Below are positions 11,049-20,920 of a stretch of DNA of 64,000 bases, one piece after another; positions within the stretch are counted from its first letter, which is position 1, and every line of letters begins with the position of its first letter. Source of the stretch: Alnus glutinosa (Eukaryota; Streptophyta; Magnoliopsida; Fagales; Betulaceae). Under the pieces are notes generated by a model, which was not told where the DNA came from, did no database searches, and saw only the letters and a list, made by a program, of their open reading frames with translations. The stretch covers positions 24,185,501 to 24,249,500 of the forward strand of contig NC_084899.1 in NCBI RefSeq assembly GCF_958979055.1, in the 5' to 3' direction. Both the position numbers and the translations under genes were made by a program.

Positions 11049-11080
<32 letters not shown>

Positions 11081-11410
11081 AGAACGCAAATATGGCTATT
11101 AACTGCATCCGCATTCTTTAAAATCGCTATCCACACCTACATATGCAAATATTGGTTTTTGCTAATCGCATCCGCATATATTGATAGCGGATAGCGGTTA
11201 GATGTGAATAGCAGATGTAGACAATTATTATCTGCCTACATTTTCACCTATAGATGTATAGATGGCTTTTAGTCATGATAAATAATGTTGTTGGTTGTAA
11301 TACTAGTTTGTCAAATTCCTAGTACTTGGTCCAATTTGCGGTTTTGGGAAGTGCTGCATGTCTTGCATCATCTTGACGTAAACATTTTAAATCATCCAAT
11401 ATTTATTTTG
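11049..11410. repeat. (TA)n run followed by a hAT-like remnant
   Basis: A TA dinucleotide run at about 11047-11079 precedes about 180 bases with repeated words such as GCATCCGCAT, GCGGATAGCGG and ATAGCGGTTAG on both strands, typical of the subterminal repeats of plant hAT relatives. No clean ends were found. Confidence 0.4.
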
Positions 11411-12031
11411 TGATGCAGGAGGAAATCGGACACAACTATAGAATTAATTAGTCTATAATGTGGCGATGTGATTGGTTTAATTAAAGCAAGAAATGGAAGG
11501 GTCAACTACTCAAGAAGGAAAGAAGAAACCTTTGACAATTGTAATTTAAAAGATATTCTCTACCGAGTTGTCAACATCCATCAAGAGAAAGACCAAGAAG
11601 GAAAGAAGAGACTATCGACAAATCTCTTGATTCATCTTTTAAAGAATTCTCATATTTATATTTACATTGTCGTCAAGTAATATTATAGTTATTATTTTTT
11701 TTCCCTAAATATGGTCATTCTTTGGCACCAAGTATTTTCCATTAATTTGGAGATATTCTTTGGTACCAAGTATTTCCATAATATGCTTATTTGTATTTAT
11801 TCAAGTCTTAGGAGATTTTTTTAGGGTTTTGCTATTTTTGGTAAAATCCTAGAGGTCGAATTTTCAGCTATATTAGTCCGGCTTGTGGGCGTTTTTCTGA
11901 CAGATTATTGTTATTGATTAATTATCAAAATTCAGAGTTTTCTCTCTGTTTTTGGGTGATTTTATTGTTTCTTCCTTGCAAATTACTTGTTGATTAGCCT
12001 ACAGAATAATCGCTATTCTGTTCCGGCGTCA
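11411..12031 (+). mobile_element. Solo LTR, copy 1 of a 0.6-kb LTR family
   Basis: This 621-bp LTR fossil begins TGATGCAGGAGGAAATC and ends CTGTTCCGGCGTCA (TG...CA). It is flanked by a perfect 5-bp target duplication, TTTTG (11406-11410 and 12032-12036). No internal region is present, so it is a solo LTR left by recombination. It is closely similar to the LTR at 13956-14538. Copia or Gypsy membership cannot be told from the LTR alone. Confidence 0.9.
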
Positions 12032-12089
12032 TTTTGCTTATACGGTGGCACTTGTAGTTGCATTTAAGTTTAGGGAGAATTATCGGAAG

Positions 12090-12398
12090 TGTTAAAATAT
12101 TGATTAGGTGATTAAATTTTTCTTTTTTTATCATATTAAGCTTTTGGGATAAGTAATCATTTAAGATGGTATCAAAATCAAAGGTCTTGAGTTTAAATCT
12201 TGACTCTGTTATTTATCTCCATTTCAATTAAATATTCCACGTGTGTTAAAAAGGTAGTTTGAGCCCACACGTAAGGGGGAGTGTTAAAATATTTGATTAA
12301 ATGATTAAATTTACCTATTTTTATCATCTTAAACTTTTGGAGATAAGTTGTGATTTAACATGGCATCAAAGTCAAAGGTTTTGAATTCGAATTTAAGG
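12090..12398 (+). mobile_element. TRIM-type miniature LTR element with an extra partial unit
   Basis: Two short direct repeats, 12090-12166 (77 bp) and 12282-12360 (79 bp), both begin TGTTAAAATAT. They bracket an internal part of only 115 bp. Directly after the first is TGGTATCAAAATC, close to the tRNA-Met primer-binding consensus TGGTATCAGAGC, and directly before the second is a purine tract (AAGGGGGAG). After the second repeat a primer-site-like TGGCATCAAAGTC and some internal sequence appear again, as in tandem copies joined by a shared LTR. Related elements lie at 61298-61578 and, more decayed, near 25386 and 30500. No coding capacity; old. Confidence 0.78.
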
Positions 12399-12535
12399 AA
12401 GAAAAAGAGATCAACCTTGTATTCCCTTAATTGGTACTCGACCCTGAAAAATTTAAATGCTCTTTATTATTTGCATCATCTTTCAGATCGAGTTTAAAAC
12501 ACCAAAGGAAGTGGAAATCAGATCGATCCGAATTA

Positions 12536-13370
12536 CACAAAATCGTGGTATGACAGAGGTGCAAACGGGAAAGTGGGAGAAAAACAGACGAACAAACACA
12601 TTGCACCTGATGAAAAAAATAGAGACATTTGAGCTTGAATATGATGGTAAACGGGACCGGTGGAATGGTTTTATGATGCATCCACCTATGCATATGTCAT
12701 TGAGAGATATGAGTCAAGAGCTAGATGAAGCTCGAAGGAAATACCTGAAAGATCAACGTACAGCTTAAGAAACTTGAGGAGATGAACAATAACCAAAATG
12801 ATGAGGCTGGGGTACGTAAGCGATGAAAATGAAGAAGAAAGATGGTCTAAAGGTAGATGAGACTTGAGAGCAAACAAATGGACTTTGCAAAGGTTGAAAA
12901 GCGTGTACGTACAACAGGTGGTGGAAGCACTGGAACTGTTAGGTGAGAGTTCCTCTCCTCTACTGCCATATGTTTAATAATATCATATCACTCCAAATTC
13001 TCCAATTAAAGAACAGTGAATGTTTTCCTTTTGGAATATGGAAAGTCTTAGCTTCCATGGTTGTGTTTGCTGGTCTCGTATACAACTATGTGGAAATATA
13101 TTCCCACTTGTGTGTTGGATATATGTTATATATACCATATTACATAGTCATTACTTAAAAATACAAGCTAGCTTCTGGCAAAACATTCACATGCAAGCAA
13201 CTTAACATCCATGCTTGGGAAGCATTTGACAAGGGACAAGACATGCATTCACATGCAAGCAGCTCCATCCCAAGCGGATCGAGTTGCTTTATAAGAATTA
13301 TGAGGTCATCAAGCTGGAGGAATTGAAATTCCAAACGAAGGACACCATCTTGGAAAAGTACGGCAAAAAA
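12536..13370 (+). pseudogene. SLU7: Unprocessed fragment of pre-mRNA splicing factor SLU7
   Basis: Pieces of the plant SLU7 protein, a second-step splicing factor, can be read in several frames. They include KIETFELEYDGKRDRWNG at about 12617-12667 and DEARRKYLKDQ at about 12724-12756, then KLEEMNNNQNDEA at about 12768-12806. Further on come KQMDFAKVEKRVRTTGGGST at about 12871-12930 and LNIHAWEAFDKGQDMH at about 13200-13247, then KDTILEKYG-like sequence to 13366. Frames shift between pieces and stops occur, for example TAA after DQRTA at 12766. The N-terminal zinc-knuckle region and the C-terminal part are missing. Sequence after GGGSTGTV continues as GTGAGAG, a preserved 5' splice site, and about 260 bases of apparent intron follow. 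The copy is therefore genomic rather than a spliced retrocopy, although exons before LNIHAWEAF have been lost. A 17-base piece, ATTCACATGCAAGCA plus flanks, is repeated at about 13187 and 13243. It sits between two solo LTRs. Confidence 0.85.
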
Positions 13371-13955
13371 AAAAAAAAAAGAGTTGAAGATGTACGCTGT
13401 TATGGTTTTTCAGTGAGATGAACTATATATATATATATATATAACAGATGTTGTATCTCGATCTTACTGCATGAATAATTTTCTTTATCATCGTCAGTCT
13501 TGTAATTCTGATTTTGTGCATAAGACGGTAAATGCTCAATTACAATATTTGCTGTCCGGATACTAAAATATGCCAATCGAATTATTTGCTTAATATATAT
13601 GCAATAAAACTTTGCTATGAAACCTTTTTTAGTAACGTACAGTTTTGAAACACTTTTCTGTTTTAAAATTAAAAACATATTTCTTTTCAAAATTATTAAT
13701 AAATAACTCAAAAAAAAAAAAACATTTTAAAACACTTTTCAAATGTGAAACTCGGCCAAAAACACTTGTCATTTTTATATCACATCAAAACATTTTTTTA
13801 ATTAAAAAAAAAGTATTAAAATCATTCATAAAAAAATTTTATTTCTTGGTAGATGAAATCAAGTTGCCTGAACTTTATAAGAATATTGTCAGAATCTTGG
13901 AACACACGTATTGAAAGTTGATAACTCCAAATCTAAACATGGGCCTCTATGTTGT
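13371..13955. other. AT-rich spacer between SLU7 relic and second solo LTR
   Basis: Contains an A run at 13366-13380, a (TA)n run at about 13423-13443, and repeats of AAAACACTTTT near 13645-13765. No gene is recognised. Confidence 0.5.
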
Positions 13956-14538
13956 TGATGCAGGAGGAAATCAGACGTAACTATAGAATTAATTGATCTA
14001 TGATGTGGCGATGTGATTGGCTTGATTTAAGCAAGAAAGGAAAGGGTCAACTACTCAAGAAGGAAAGAAGAGACCTTTAGCAAGTTGTGATTTAGAAGAT
14101 ATTCTCTACCAATTGTCAACATCCATCAAGGGAAAGACCAAGAAAGAAAGAAGAGACTATCACAAATCTCTTGATTCATCTTTTAAAGAATTCCCATAAT
14201 TATATTTACGTAGTCGTTAAGTAATATTATAGTTATTATATTTTCCCTAATATGGTAATTCTTTGGCACCAAATATTTTCATAATATGCTTATTTGTATT
14301 TATTTCAAGTCTTAGGAGATTTTATTAGGGTTTTGCTATTTTTGGTAAAATCCTAAAGGTCGAATTTTCAGCTATATTAGCCCGGCTTGTGGGCGTTTTT
14401 CCGACAGCTTATTGTTATTAATTGATAATTTATCAAAATTCAGAGTTTCTCTCTGTTTTTGGGTGATTTTCTTGTTTCTTCCTTGCAAATTACTTGTTGA
14501 TTAGCCTACAGAATAATCGCTATTCTGTTCCGGCGTCA
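13956..14538 (+). mobile_element. Solo LTR, copy 2 of the same 0.6-kb LTR family
   Basis: A 583-bp LTR fossil with the same ends as copy 1 (TGATGCAGGAGGAAATC ... TTCCGGCGTCA), flanked by its own perfect 5-bp duplication GTTGT (13951-13955 and 14539-14543). The duplication differs from that of copy 1, so the two are separate insertions in the same orientation and not the two ends of one element. Confidence 0.9.
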
Positions 14539-14543
14539 GTTGT

Positions 14544-15485
14544 GCGGAAAAAGGTCTAGAGAGAAAAGGAAATGTAGGAGGTGTTGGCAGGTAAGAAAGT
14601 GTAAATTTATAACATGTGTATTATTTTAAGAGAAGTGTTACGGTTACTAATATATATTTTTTTTTATTCAAAAGTTAATTCTCAAATGATGAGAAGTTAT
14701 GGATGAGATCTGCAACTTTGAAAAATATGTCTCACATTATTTGAGAATTATTTTTAGAAAAAAAAAATGAAAAGTTGAGCATTTTTCCTATTTTAATTAA
14801 AATTAGAGATAAATGACAAAAATAATGTTTGAATTCACGATCTTTATAATAAATTTAATCATTTAATTAATACTTTAACAACTTCTTGTAGAGTGTTTAA
14901 TATGACTCGTCCGAATGAAATTTATTTCGGCTCACTCTGTTAAGCTGAAATGCGTTTAAAATGCACGTTCAACACATACATGTCAGTTTAATTTTTTTTT
15001 TTTTTTTTTTTTTATAAGTTCATGTCAGTTTAATTAAGTCAAAAGAAATCCCGCCTTAATCTTGCCGGGTTACCGATCGAAGTGGAATTTTTTTAGGACT
15101 GTAGCGTCCAAAGATTAATGCTTGCTGTTGCATTTCTTAGTGCTTTAATTCATAATGCAAGCAAAGGACAAAATATTAATGTTTCATTGAACATTTTAGA
15201 TTATTTGTTAATGTTTTGGTTGACCAGCTGCTCTTTGAATTGACAACCAAGTTTTTGTTTATAATTAATATATAATTACAAGAATGCCATTTTGCTTCAC
15301 CCAAGCATTACCCATAATTTTGAGTGGTCTCCCAGTGGACCCGTACGTACTATAAATTATTCCGACAATTTGGACGATATTTGCACCTACGGGTCAACAA
15401 ATTGGACCGCCATATAGTTTATAACAATTTCCCACGAGGAAATTAAAACAAATAGGAAAAAAAAAATTACAACCAAAAGCTCAAG
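14544..15485. other. Intergenic region downstream of the MYB gene
   Basis: AT-rich DNA with a T run at 14991-15014. It should include the 3' UTR of the minus-strand MYB gene just below 15486. No other gene is seen. Confidence 0.5.
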
Positions 15486-16899
15486 TCAAAAATCTGGTAA
15501 TTCTGGTATTTCTCCGGCTCTTGTGAAAACGTTGAACCAGAAGTCCATGTTATCATGCATATTTGAACCGTAGCCATGGACAGGCTCCATAGTCATTAGT
15601 GGAGAAAATGGAGCTTGAAGTTGCGGATGATCACCACCAAGTACTGCTGAAAAGTCGTCACTGATCACCACATCTGAACTTTCCGTGGACAACACTTCTG
15701 ACCAAAAATCCTCATCCACTTCCGGGAAATTTCCAGGCGATTCGGCTTTCGGGCACGTGTCGTTGTCGTTGTTGTCGTCACCGACAGTGACCGTGGACGA
15801 CATGTCGCTGGAATACTCTTGTGGGGAAACTGGTATGTGTTCCAGGCTGTCGGAGTTTGGAAAATCCACGGGTTCTTGTTCGCTTTTAGCCTCCTGATAA
15901 TGTTTTGATCTTCTTTTGGTTGCTGCCGGGGTGGCTAATTCGTGTTGTTTTAGCCTCTTTTTTAGGTGGGTATGCCATACATTTTTTATCTCATTGTCTG
16001 TACGACCCGGTAATTTTGCTGCAATTGCCGACCATCTGAAAAAGTAAGATCAAAATTAGGATTCGGTTTGAGTTAACAATGTGATATAATATTAATTTTG
16101 CCTTGAAGTGCTACATCTATTTGGCAGTATATTTCACATGAATGCCATAAAAAATTAAAAAAAGGCATCTTTTTTGTTAGGACATGCAAGTGTTGCAGCA
16201 AGGAATCTTTTCAGTACCAAGAAAATTAATGGAAAAAAGAGAAACCCCCACTAAACAAGAAAAAGAGGTCAAAGAAAGGCTATTTTGAATCAATAGATAG
16301 ATACTAAACAGTGCCTCAATGCTTGAAACTATTGCATAAACTCAAGCTTAAATCCTACAATTTTGAGGTCACAAACTTTCCTTTCAGCATATTCAACCAG
16401 GTATATTCTGAACAAACTTTCATATATATAACAAGACACGATCCTATCCCAGAAAAAGAAAAAGGCAAAAATAATCAGGAGATCGAGTCTATCTCTACCA
16501 ACCTGTTTCCTAACATTTCGTGCAAGTTTATGATGGTATCCTCTTCTTCTCGGCTAAAATTTCCTCTTTTGATGTCCGGCCTCAGGTAATTTATCCACCG
16601 GAGCCTGCAGCTCTTTCCACACCTTAGTAGACCTGAAAAAGGAAAGGCGAAAGACTTATGTAAGTTTAATTACTTGGTATAACTTGGCTTCCAGAACAAG
16701 TACTTGAGCATCATATATCTTGATCATATGATCAATTGAGAGAAGCCCATGAACTAATATAATTACCGGCTTGTTTGGGGAGTGCTCGCCAGTTGCCGTG
16801 GCCATATTGTTGAATGTAATTGATCAGTATCTGATCTTCCTCAGAGGTCCAAGGACCTTTCTTCAACCCCATCTTCTCGCAGCATGGAGCTCTCACCAT
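15486..16899 (-). CDS. R2R3-MYB transcription factor, subgroup 2 (MYB13/14/15-like), three exons
   Basis: Exons are 16899-16767, 16632-16503 and 16035-15486; the joined frame gives 270 residues. Introns fall at the positions conserved in most plant R2R3-MYBs (after KQAG and within GNRW). The R2 repeat ([20 protein letters not shown] ... [10 protein letters not shown]) and R3 repeat ([20 protein letters not shown] ... [16 protein letters not shown]) are complete with their spaced tryptophans. The bHLH-interaction signature of anthocyanin MYBs is not seen in R3. The C-terminal half carries [11 protein letters not shown], matching the subgroup-2 motif (IDeSFWSE), and ends [13 protein letters not shown]. 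Members of this subgroup act in the nucleus in stress responses such as cold, lignin and stilbene pathways. Specific targets cannot be read from this sequence. The gene appears intact. Confidence 0.95.
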
Positions 16900-17018
16900 C
16901 TTGCTCTGTTTCTGAAAAGTTGGGCAATATTCTTTTTTTTCTTTTCTTTTGTGATTTCTGGGTATTGCTCTGTTTGTTGTTATCTCAAAGCTGAACATAA
17001 TACCGAGGCCATTGAGGG

Positions 17019-17030
17019 CTATATATAATG
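17019..17030 (-). promoter_or_regulatory. TATA box of the MYB gene
   Basis: On the minus strand CATTATATATAG lies about 120 bases upstream of the ATG at 16899, suggesting a leader of roughly 90 bases. A CT run follows farther upstream (about 17130-17149). Confidence 0.6.
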
Positions 17031-17628
17031 ACAGAAGTTGCTCATTGTGCTGGCACAAACAGTCAAAGAACACAGTCCATGTTGATTGTCAAAAAGCATA
17101 CCCCGCCCACAATTGCTAGGAAATCTCTTCTCTCTCTCTCTCTCTCTGTCCTTTGTGGAGTAAGGGCTGTACTGATGTGATTGGTTGGGTGGTCAAATGA
17201 AACGTGGGGATATATGCCAAAGAGGAGCATGTAAAAAAAACAAACAAGTTCATGAACTTCTCATGCAAGTTGAGTTCAACAGTTAATTATTAAATGTCGA
17301 TTATAATAAAGTCAAGGATTCTTCCCCCTTATCTCCTAAACTACTTAGAATAAAAATGGAGATGGCGCCTAGGTACAAAGTTATAAAAGTACTATCAATA
17401 TTGGACAAAACTATAGATTACCATATCATATTGTTTTATGTATTTTGCTTTTTTTTGTCGGTAACCTCTTATTATCTATAGCCTCCCCATGCTCCAATTG
17501 TTATTTTTTTATTATTGAATATACACAAGTTAGTATATACAATTGTGAAGTCCTATACAAGGGTAATAATTTGTATTCGTGTGTTAGGTTCAAGTCGTGT
17601 CGAAAAAAAAAGTTAGGTCAACTATAAT
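17031..17628. other. MYB upstream region
   Basis: Contains a (CT)n run at about 17130-17149 and CACGTTT-type ACGT cores (ACGTGG near 17202). No gene is seen; it probably holds distal MYB promoter. Confidence 0.4.
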
Positions 17629-17802
17629 CAGGGGCGGAGCCACCTTGGGGCTTGGGGGGCCTGGCCCCCCCAAGCCCCAAGGTTCTCCCCAAAAAAAATT
17701 AAAATTTTGCTCTAAATTTTATTATTTTTTATAATTTTGGCCCCCACAATTTTTTTTTTTCAATTTGGCCCTCCCAACTTGAGGGAGCTGGCTCCGCCCC
17801 TG
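17629..17802. mobile_element. hAT-type MITE with CAGGGGCGGAGCC ends
   Basis: The 174-bp element starts CAGGGGCGGAGCCACC and ends GGAGCTGGCTCCGCCCCTG. It is flanked by an 8-bp target duplication with one difference, ACTATAAT (17621-17628) and ACTCTAAT (17803-17810), as expected for hAT insertions. These terminal repeats are, from memory, common in eudicot genomes. A G/C-rich inner arm, GGGGCTTGGGGGG and its complement, makes it a strong foldback. Confidence 0.92.
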
Positions 17803-17810
17803 ACTCTAAT

Positions 17811-19929
17811 CCAACTTATTTAATTAAATGGATCAAATTTCTCAATCATAACCCGTTAATTTAGTGTTAGATTCGTGTCGGGTTTTGCGGGTCATATAAA
17901 AAAAAATTCATCCCTAGTCCTAGATAGATTTTATAAGTATAGGTGATCAAATTAGCTTAACGTCTTTCATAATATAACATATTAGAACAGTACTCAACTC
18001 AAAAGCTGAAACCTATATATTTGGATTCAACTATATATATATATATATATATATACAATATTAATCACCTACCCTTAATCTAGCGCTCAATCTTTTGATA
18101 TACACAAGTGTATATATACTCAACTAAGGCATGCACAATAGTCTTCGCATTGTTTGATGTAATAGTAAAGAGATCTGCTGAGAAAAAAATTAAAAATTAA
18201 AAGAAAAAAGTAAATAGATAATTTGGAAGTGCTTTTATATATATGATACTTAATTAGAAAAACTCTTGTTTAAAGTAGAATGGAAAGCTGTCAATAAATA
18301 ATAATAGTAAAAAAAATTAATTAATTAAAATGATGTCCATGCGCGTGAAAATCATATCGTGATTACTGATAAGACATTCAATTCGTAGATGATATATTTT
18401 TCTGTTTCTCAAAATTTATATTCTTATATTATTATTCATGCATGCATACGTATGCACGTACGTATATACGCTAACACACATTCATAGATATACATGCATA
18501 TGCAATTATCATTAATTTACGTATAGTACGCATATTTATATATACAAAAATACTACGTATACATTTCTTGCATTCGTAAGATGGATGGGCCGGCGTTGCT
18601 TGTGGAGTCGGCGTTCTTTGATGTATTTGGCCGGTAATACTTGGAATTAATTAGCATAAGCTAATTAAGTGAAATTATGGGGCCGGGGTCAAAGAAAGAG
18701 GCTAGTGCCCTGGGTAGGCCAAGATATATAAAATAAAAAAATAAAAAATAAAAAAAGTCTTGCTGTATTTGGTAGGTAAAAATATCTAATGCTAATTTGC
18801 AATTAATTCAAAGATTTCGCTAACTGAAGTCCGGAGAAATCATATATAGGCCGAACGCGCGTAAGTGCAAGTCAAACATAAGTGACTAATTTGGTCGTCG
18901 ATCGATCTTTTTGTAATTTTAATTCCTTAAGGATTTTCTCATTCTCCATATTTTTCATATTATATATAGTTATAATTTAACATTATTACATACGATTAGA
19001 TACAATAACATTAAATCATGACTATAAAATAATTGCTCTCCAATATTTTACTTGAAATTATGAGCTAGGATCTTATATATTCCTAATTAACTGGTCTTTG
19101 CATCATTGCATGCATGTAATTGTAATAATATATTACGTGTAATTTTTGCATTTGCTTATGATCGTGATTTGCCATTTTATGATTAGATATTTTTGAAAAA
19201 TGTTTAGGATATTATAAACAAATTTTTACTATAATTTATTTACAAATTTAAGTACAATATTTTTAGTATCACCTAAACTGTTACCTCAGTTTATAAAAAT
19301 TTTTAATAGAAATTATAGTACGTATTCTTGACATCACTAGCTCGTATTCTGTGCTTCGTTAAGTTCAATGATGAACTTGGAAATCGATCCCTTTCTAGCT
19401 AGCTGGTGTTATGATATTTTTAAGGGTTTTTCAGCGTGGACTATATATATTTATATATGATATCCTTTTTTTCTTTTTTTTCTTTTAATATAATTTCAAA
19501 ACATGACATCAACTTTAGGACTCAGAAGTCACCGATCCAATATTACAACAATCTACCGGTGACGGGAGAAAGCCATTACAGGCTAAGCAGTGGCATCAGC
19601 ACCACATAATTGATTCTACCAACATTTGTCATCTTGCAAGATTTCAAATATGGTAGGAGGAAGAATCTTGGTTTAGTTTGATTTTGAAATGGGTCCATGC
19701 CTTAGGCCATATCTTTGATAATTACCTAATTAAGATTCCACTTCTCTGATCTCACCATGAACAGAAAGTGTAGGCTAAAAAGAAGTCATATTCCGCTTAA
19801 CAATTTTAATTTTTTTTTTTAACTAAAATATATTATTTTAGTTATCTACTTTTTCAAAGTGTATATATCTTACTCTCTATTTTATAGATATTCACTTTCA
19901 CTATTTTATTTAAATATTTTTTCTTTTTT
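17811..19929. other. Gene-free AT-rich DNA
   Basis: Holds a (TA)n run at about 18033-18054 and clusters of ACGTAC/TACGTA words near 18440-18560. No protein-coding frame of interest and no delimitable element were found. Confidence 0.5.
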
Positions 19930-20920
19930 AAAGCAACTGCATTTCAAAGTCATGGACGTATCGAACATAAATTTCCTACAAATTGAGTTGTAGGAAACTC
20001 CTACAAATCAACCTCTAAAAGCAATAAATGTTCTCTTTTTTCTTTCTTTTTTTATTATTTGAACAAAAGATCTGAGTATTTCATTGATCAAAGATAACGA
20101 GCATAGAGCTCTTACATCACAAGCACAAAACTCTACAAAATCATAGCCACATGCTATGAGGTTACAAAATCATAGATACAAATAAAATTCTTACAATAAA
20201 GTGTTATCTATGACTTTCATCTTCCACTAACCGATATACAATAATAGTTAAAGAGCATATCTGATTAACCTAGAAAAATTTATTTAAACTGGCCATGAGA
20301 GATAACCCATCATATCGAACTATACAGGCTGTGAGAGATAACCCGTTACACCTAACTAACCTTCATCTTATTGATCGTCCATGAGGGTAGATCTATGGAG
20401 AATAAAACTCTTATTTAAAATAAAAACACAACCAGCAAATTAATAGCAGCAGCGGCCATGGATGATATGAACAGCATAACACGGAGGTAGATGGACGAAT
20501 GCACATCGAAGAAGCCAAAATTGCTGATCTAGTCAGAGAACACCTACAAATAAAAGAAAAAACCAAAATGAAAGGGGAATGGTAGGAGCAGAGAGTAAAA
20601 AGGAAAATGGAGAGGATGAGGGAGCAGATCTGCTCACTCTTCTTCTCGATCATATCTGTTTTCAAGTAATAAGTGTTCTTTAAGTGTGTGAGAAGTATAT
20701 GCATTTTTATTAATGCTATTAAAAAAAATGTTAATTTTTACCTGCTTAAAATATACTTATCACTTTTGAAGACTTAAAAGACTGATTTGTAAAAGTTTCG
20801 TACAATTCAATTTGTAAGAAATTTTTCTCGTGCCGAAGTCTATGTATATATAGTTTACCTAATTAAGATTCCACTTCTGATCTCACCATGCACAGAAAGT
20901 GATGGCTAAGTAGTGTACTC
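19720..20920. repeat. Composite: direct repeat flanking an inverted-repeat DNA element with a retroposon inside
   Basis: About 65 bases (ACCTAATTAAGATTCCACTT, then TCTCACCATG and CAGAAAGTG) occur at about 19723-19780 and again at about 20859-20910 in the same orientation. Inside them, arms at about 19935-20022 and 20760-20850 are inverted copies of each other (TACAAATTGAGTTGTAGGAA faces TTCGTACAATTCAATTTGTA). The poly-A retroposon at 20035-20667 inserted next to the left arm. This suggests a DNA element later interrupted by a retroposon. The origin of the outer direct repeat is unclear; it is too long for a target duplication. Confidence 0.55.
20035..20667 (-). mobile_element. Poly-A-tailed retroposon (SINE/LINE-like, non-coding)
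   Basis: On the minus strand a 633-bp unit ends in a poly-A tract, seen as T-rich sequence at about 20036-20056. It is flanked by 12-bp direct repeats AATAAATGTTCT (20023-20034) and AATAAGTGTTCT (20668-20679), 11 of 12 matching. Before the tail it reads TTTGATCAATGAAATACTCA, the usual LINE-type 3' end. No reverse transcriptase is present. Confidence 0.78.

Noticed and set aside
12457-12768. A real 103-residue protein gene
   Set aside because: The frame only reads through decayed SLU7 exons and intron sequence; true SLU7 segments are in shifting frames.
11411-14538. One full-length LTR retroelement with direct LTRs about 2 kb apart
   Set aside because: Each LTR has its own perfect and different 5-bp target duplication, and the DNA between them is a SLU7 relic and a TRIM rather than retroelement internal sequence.
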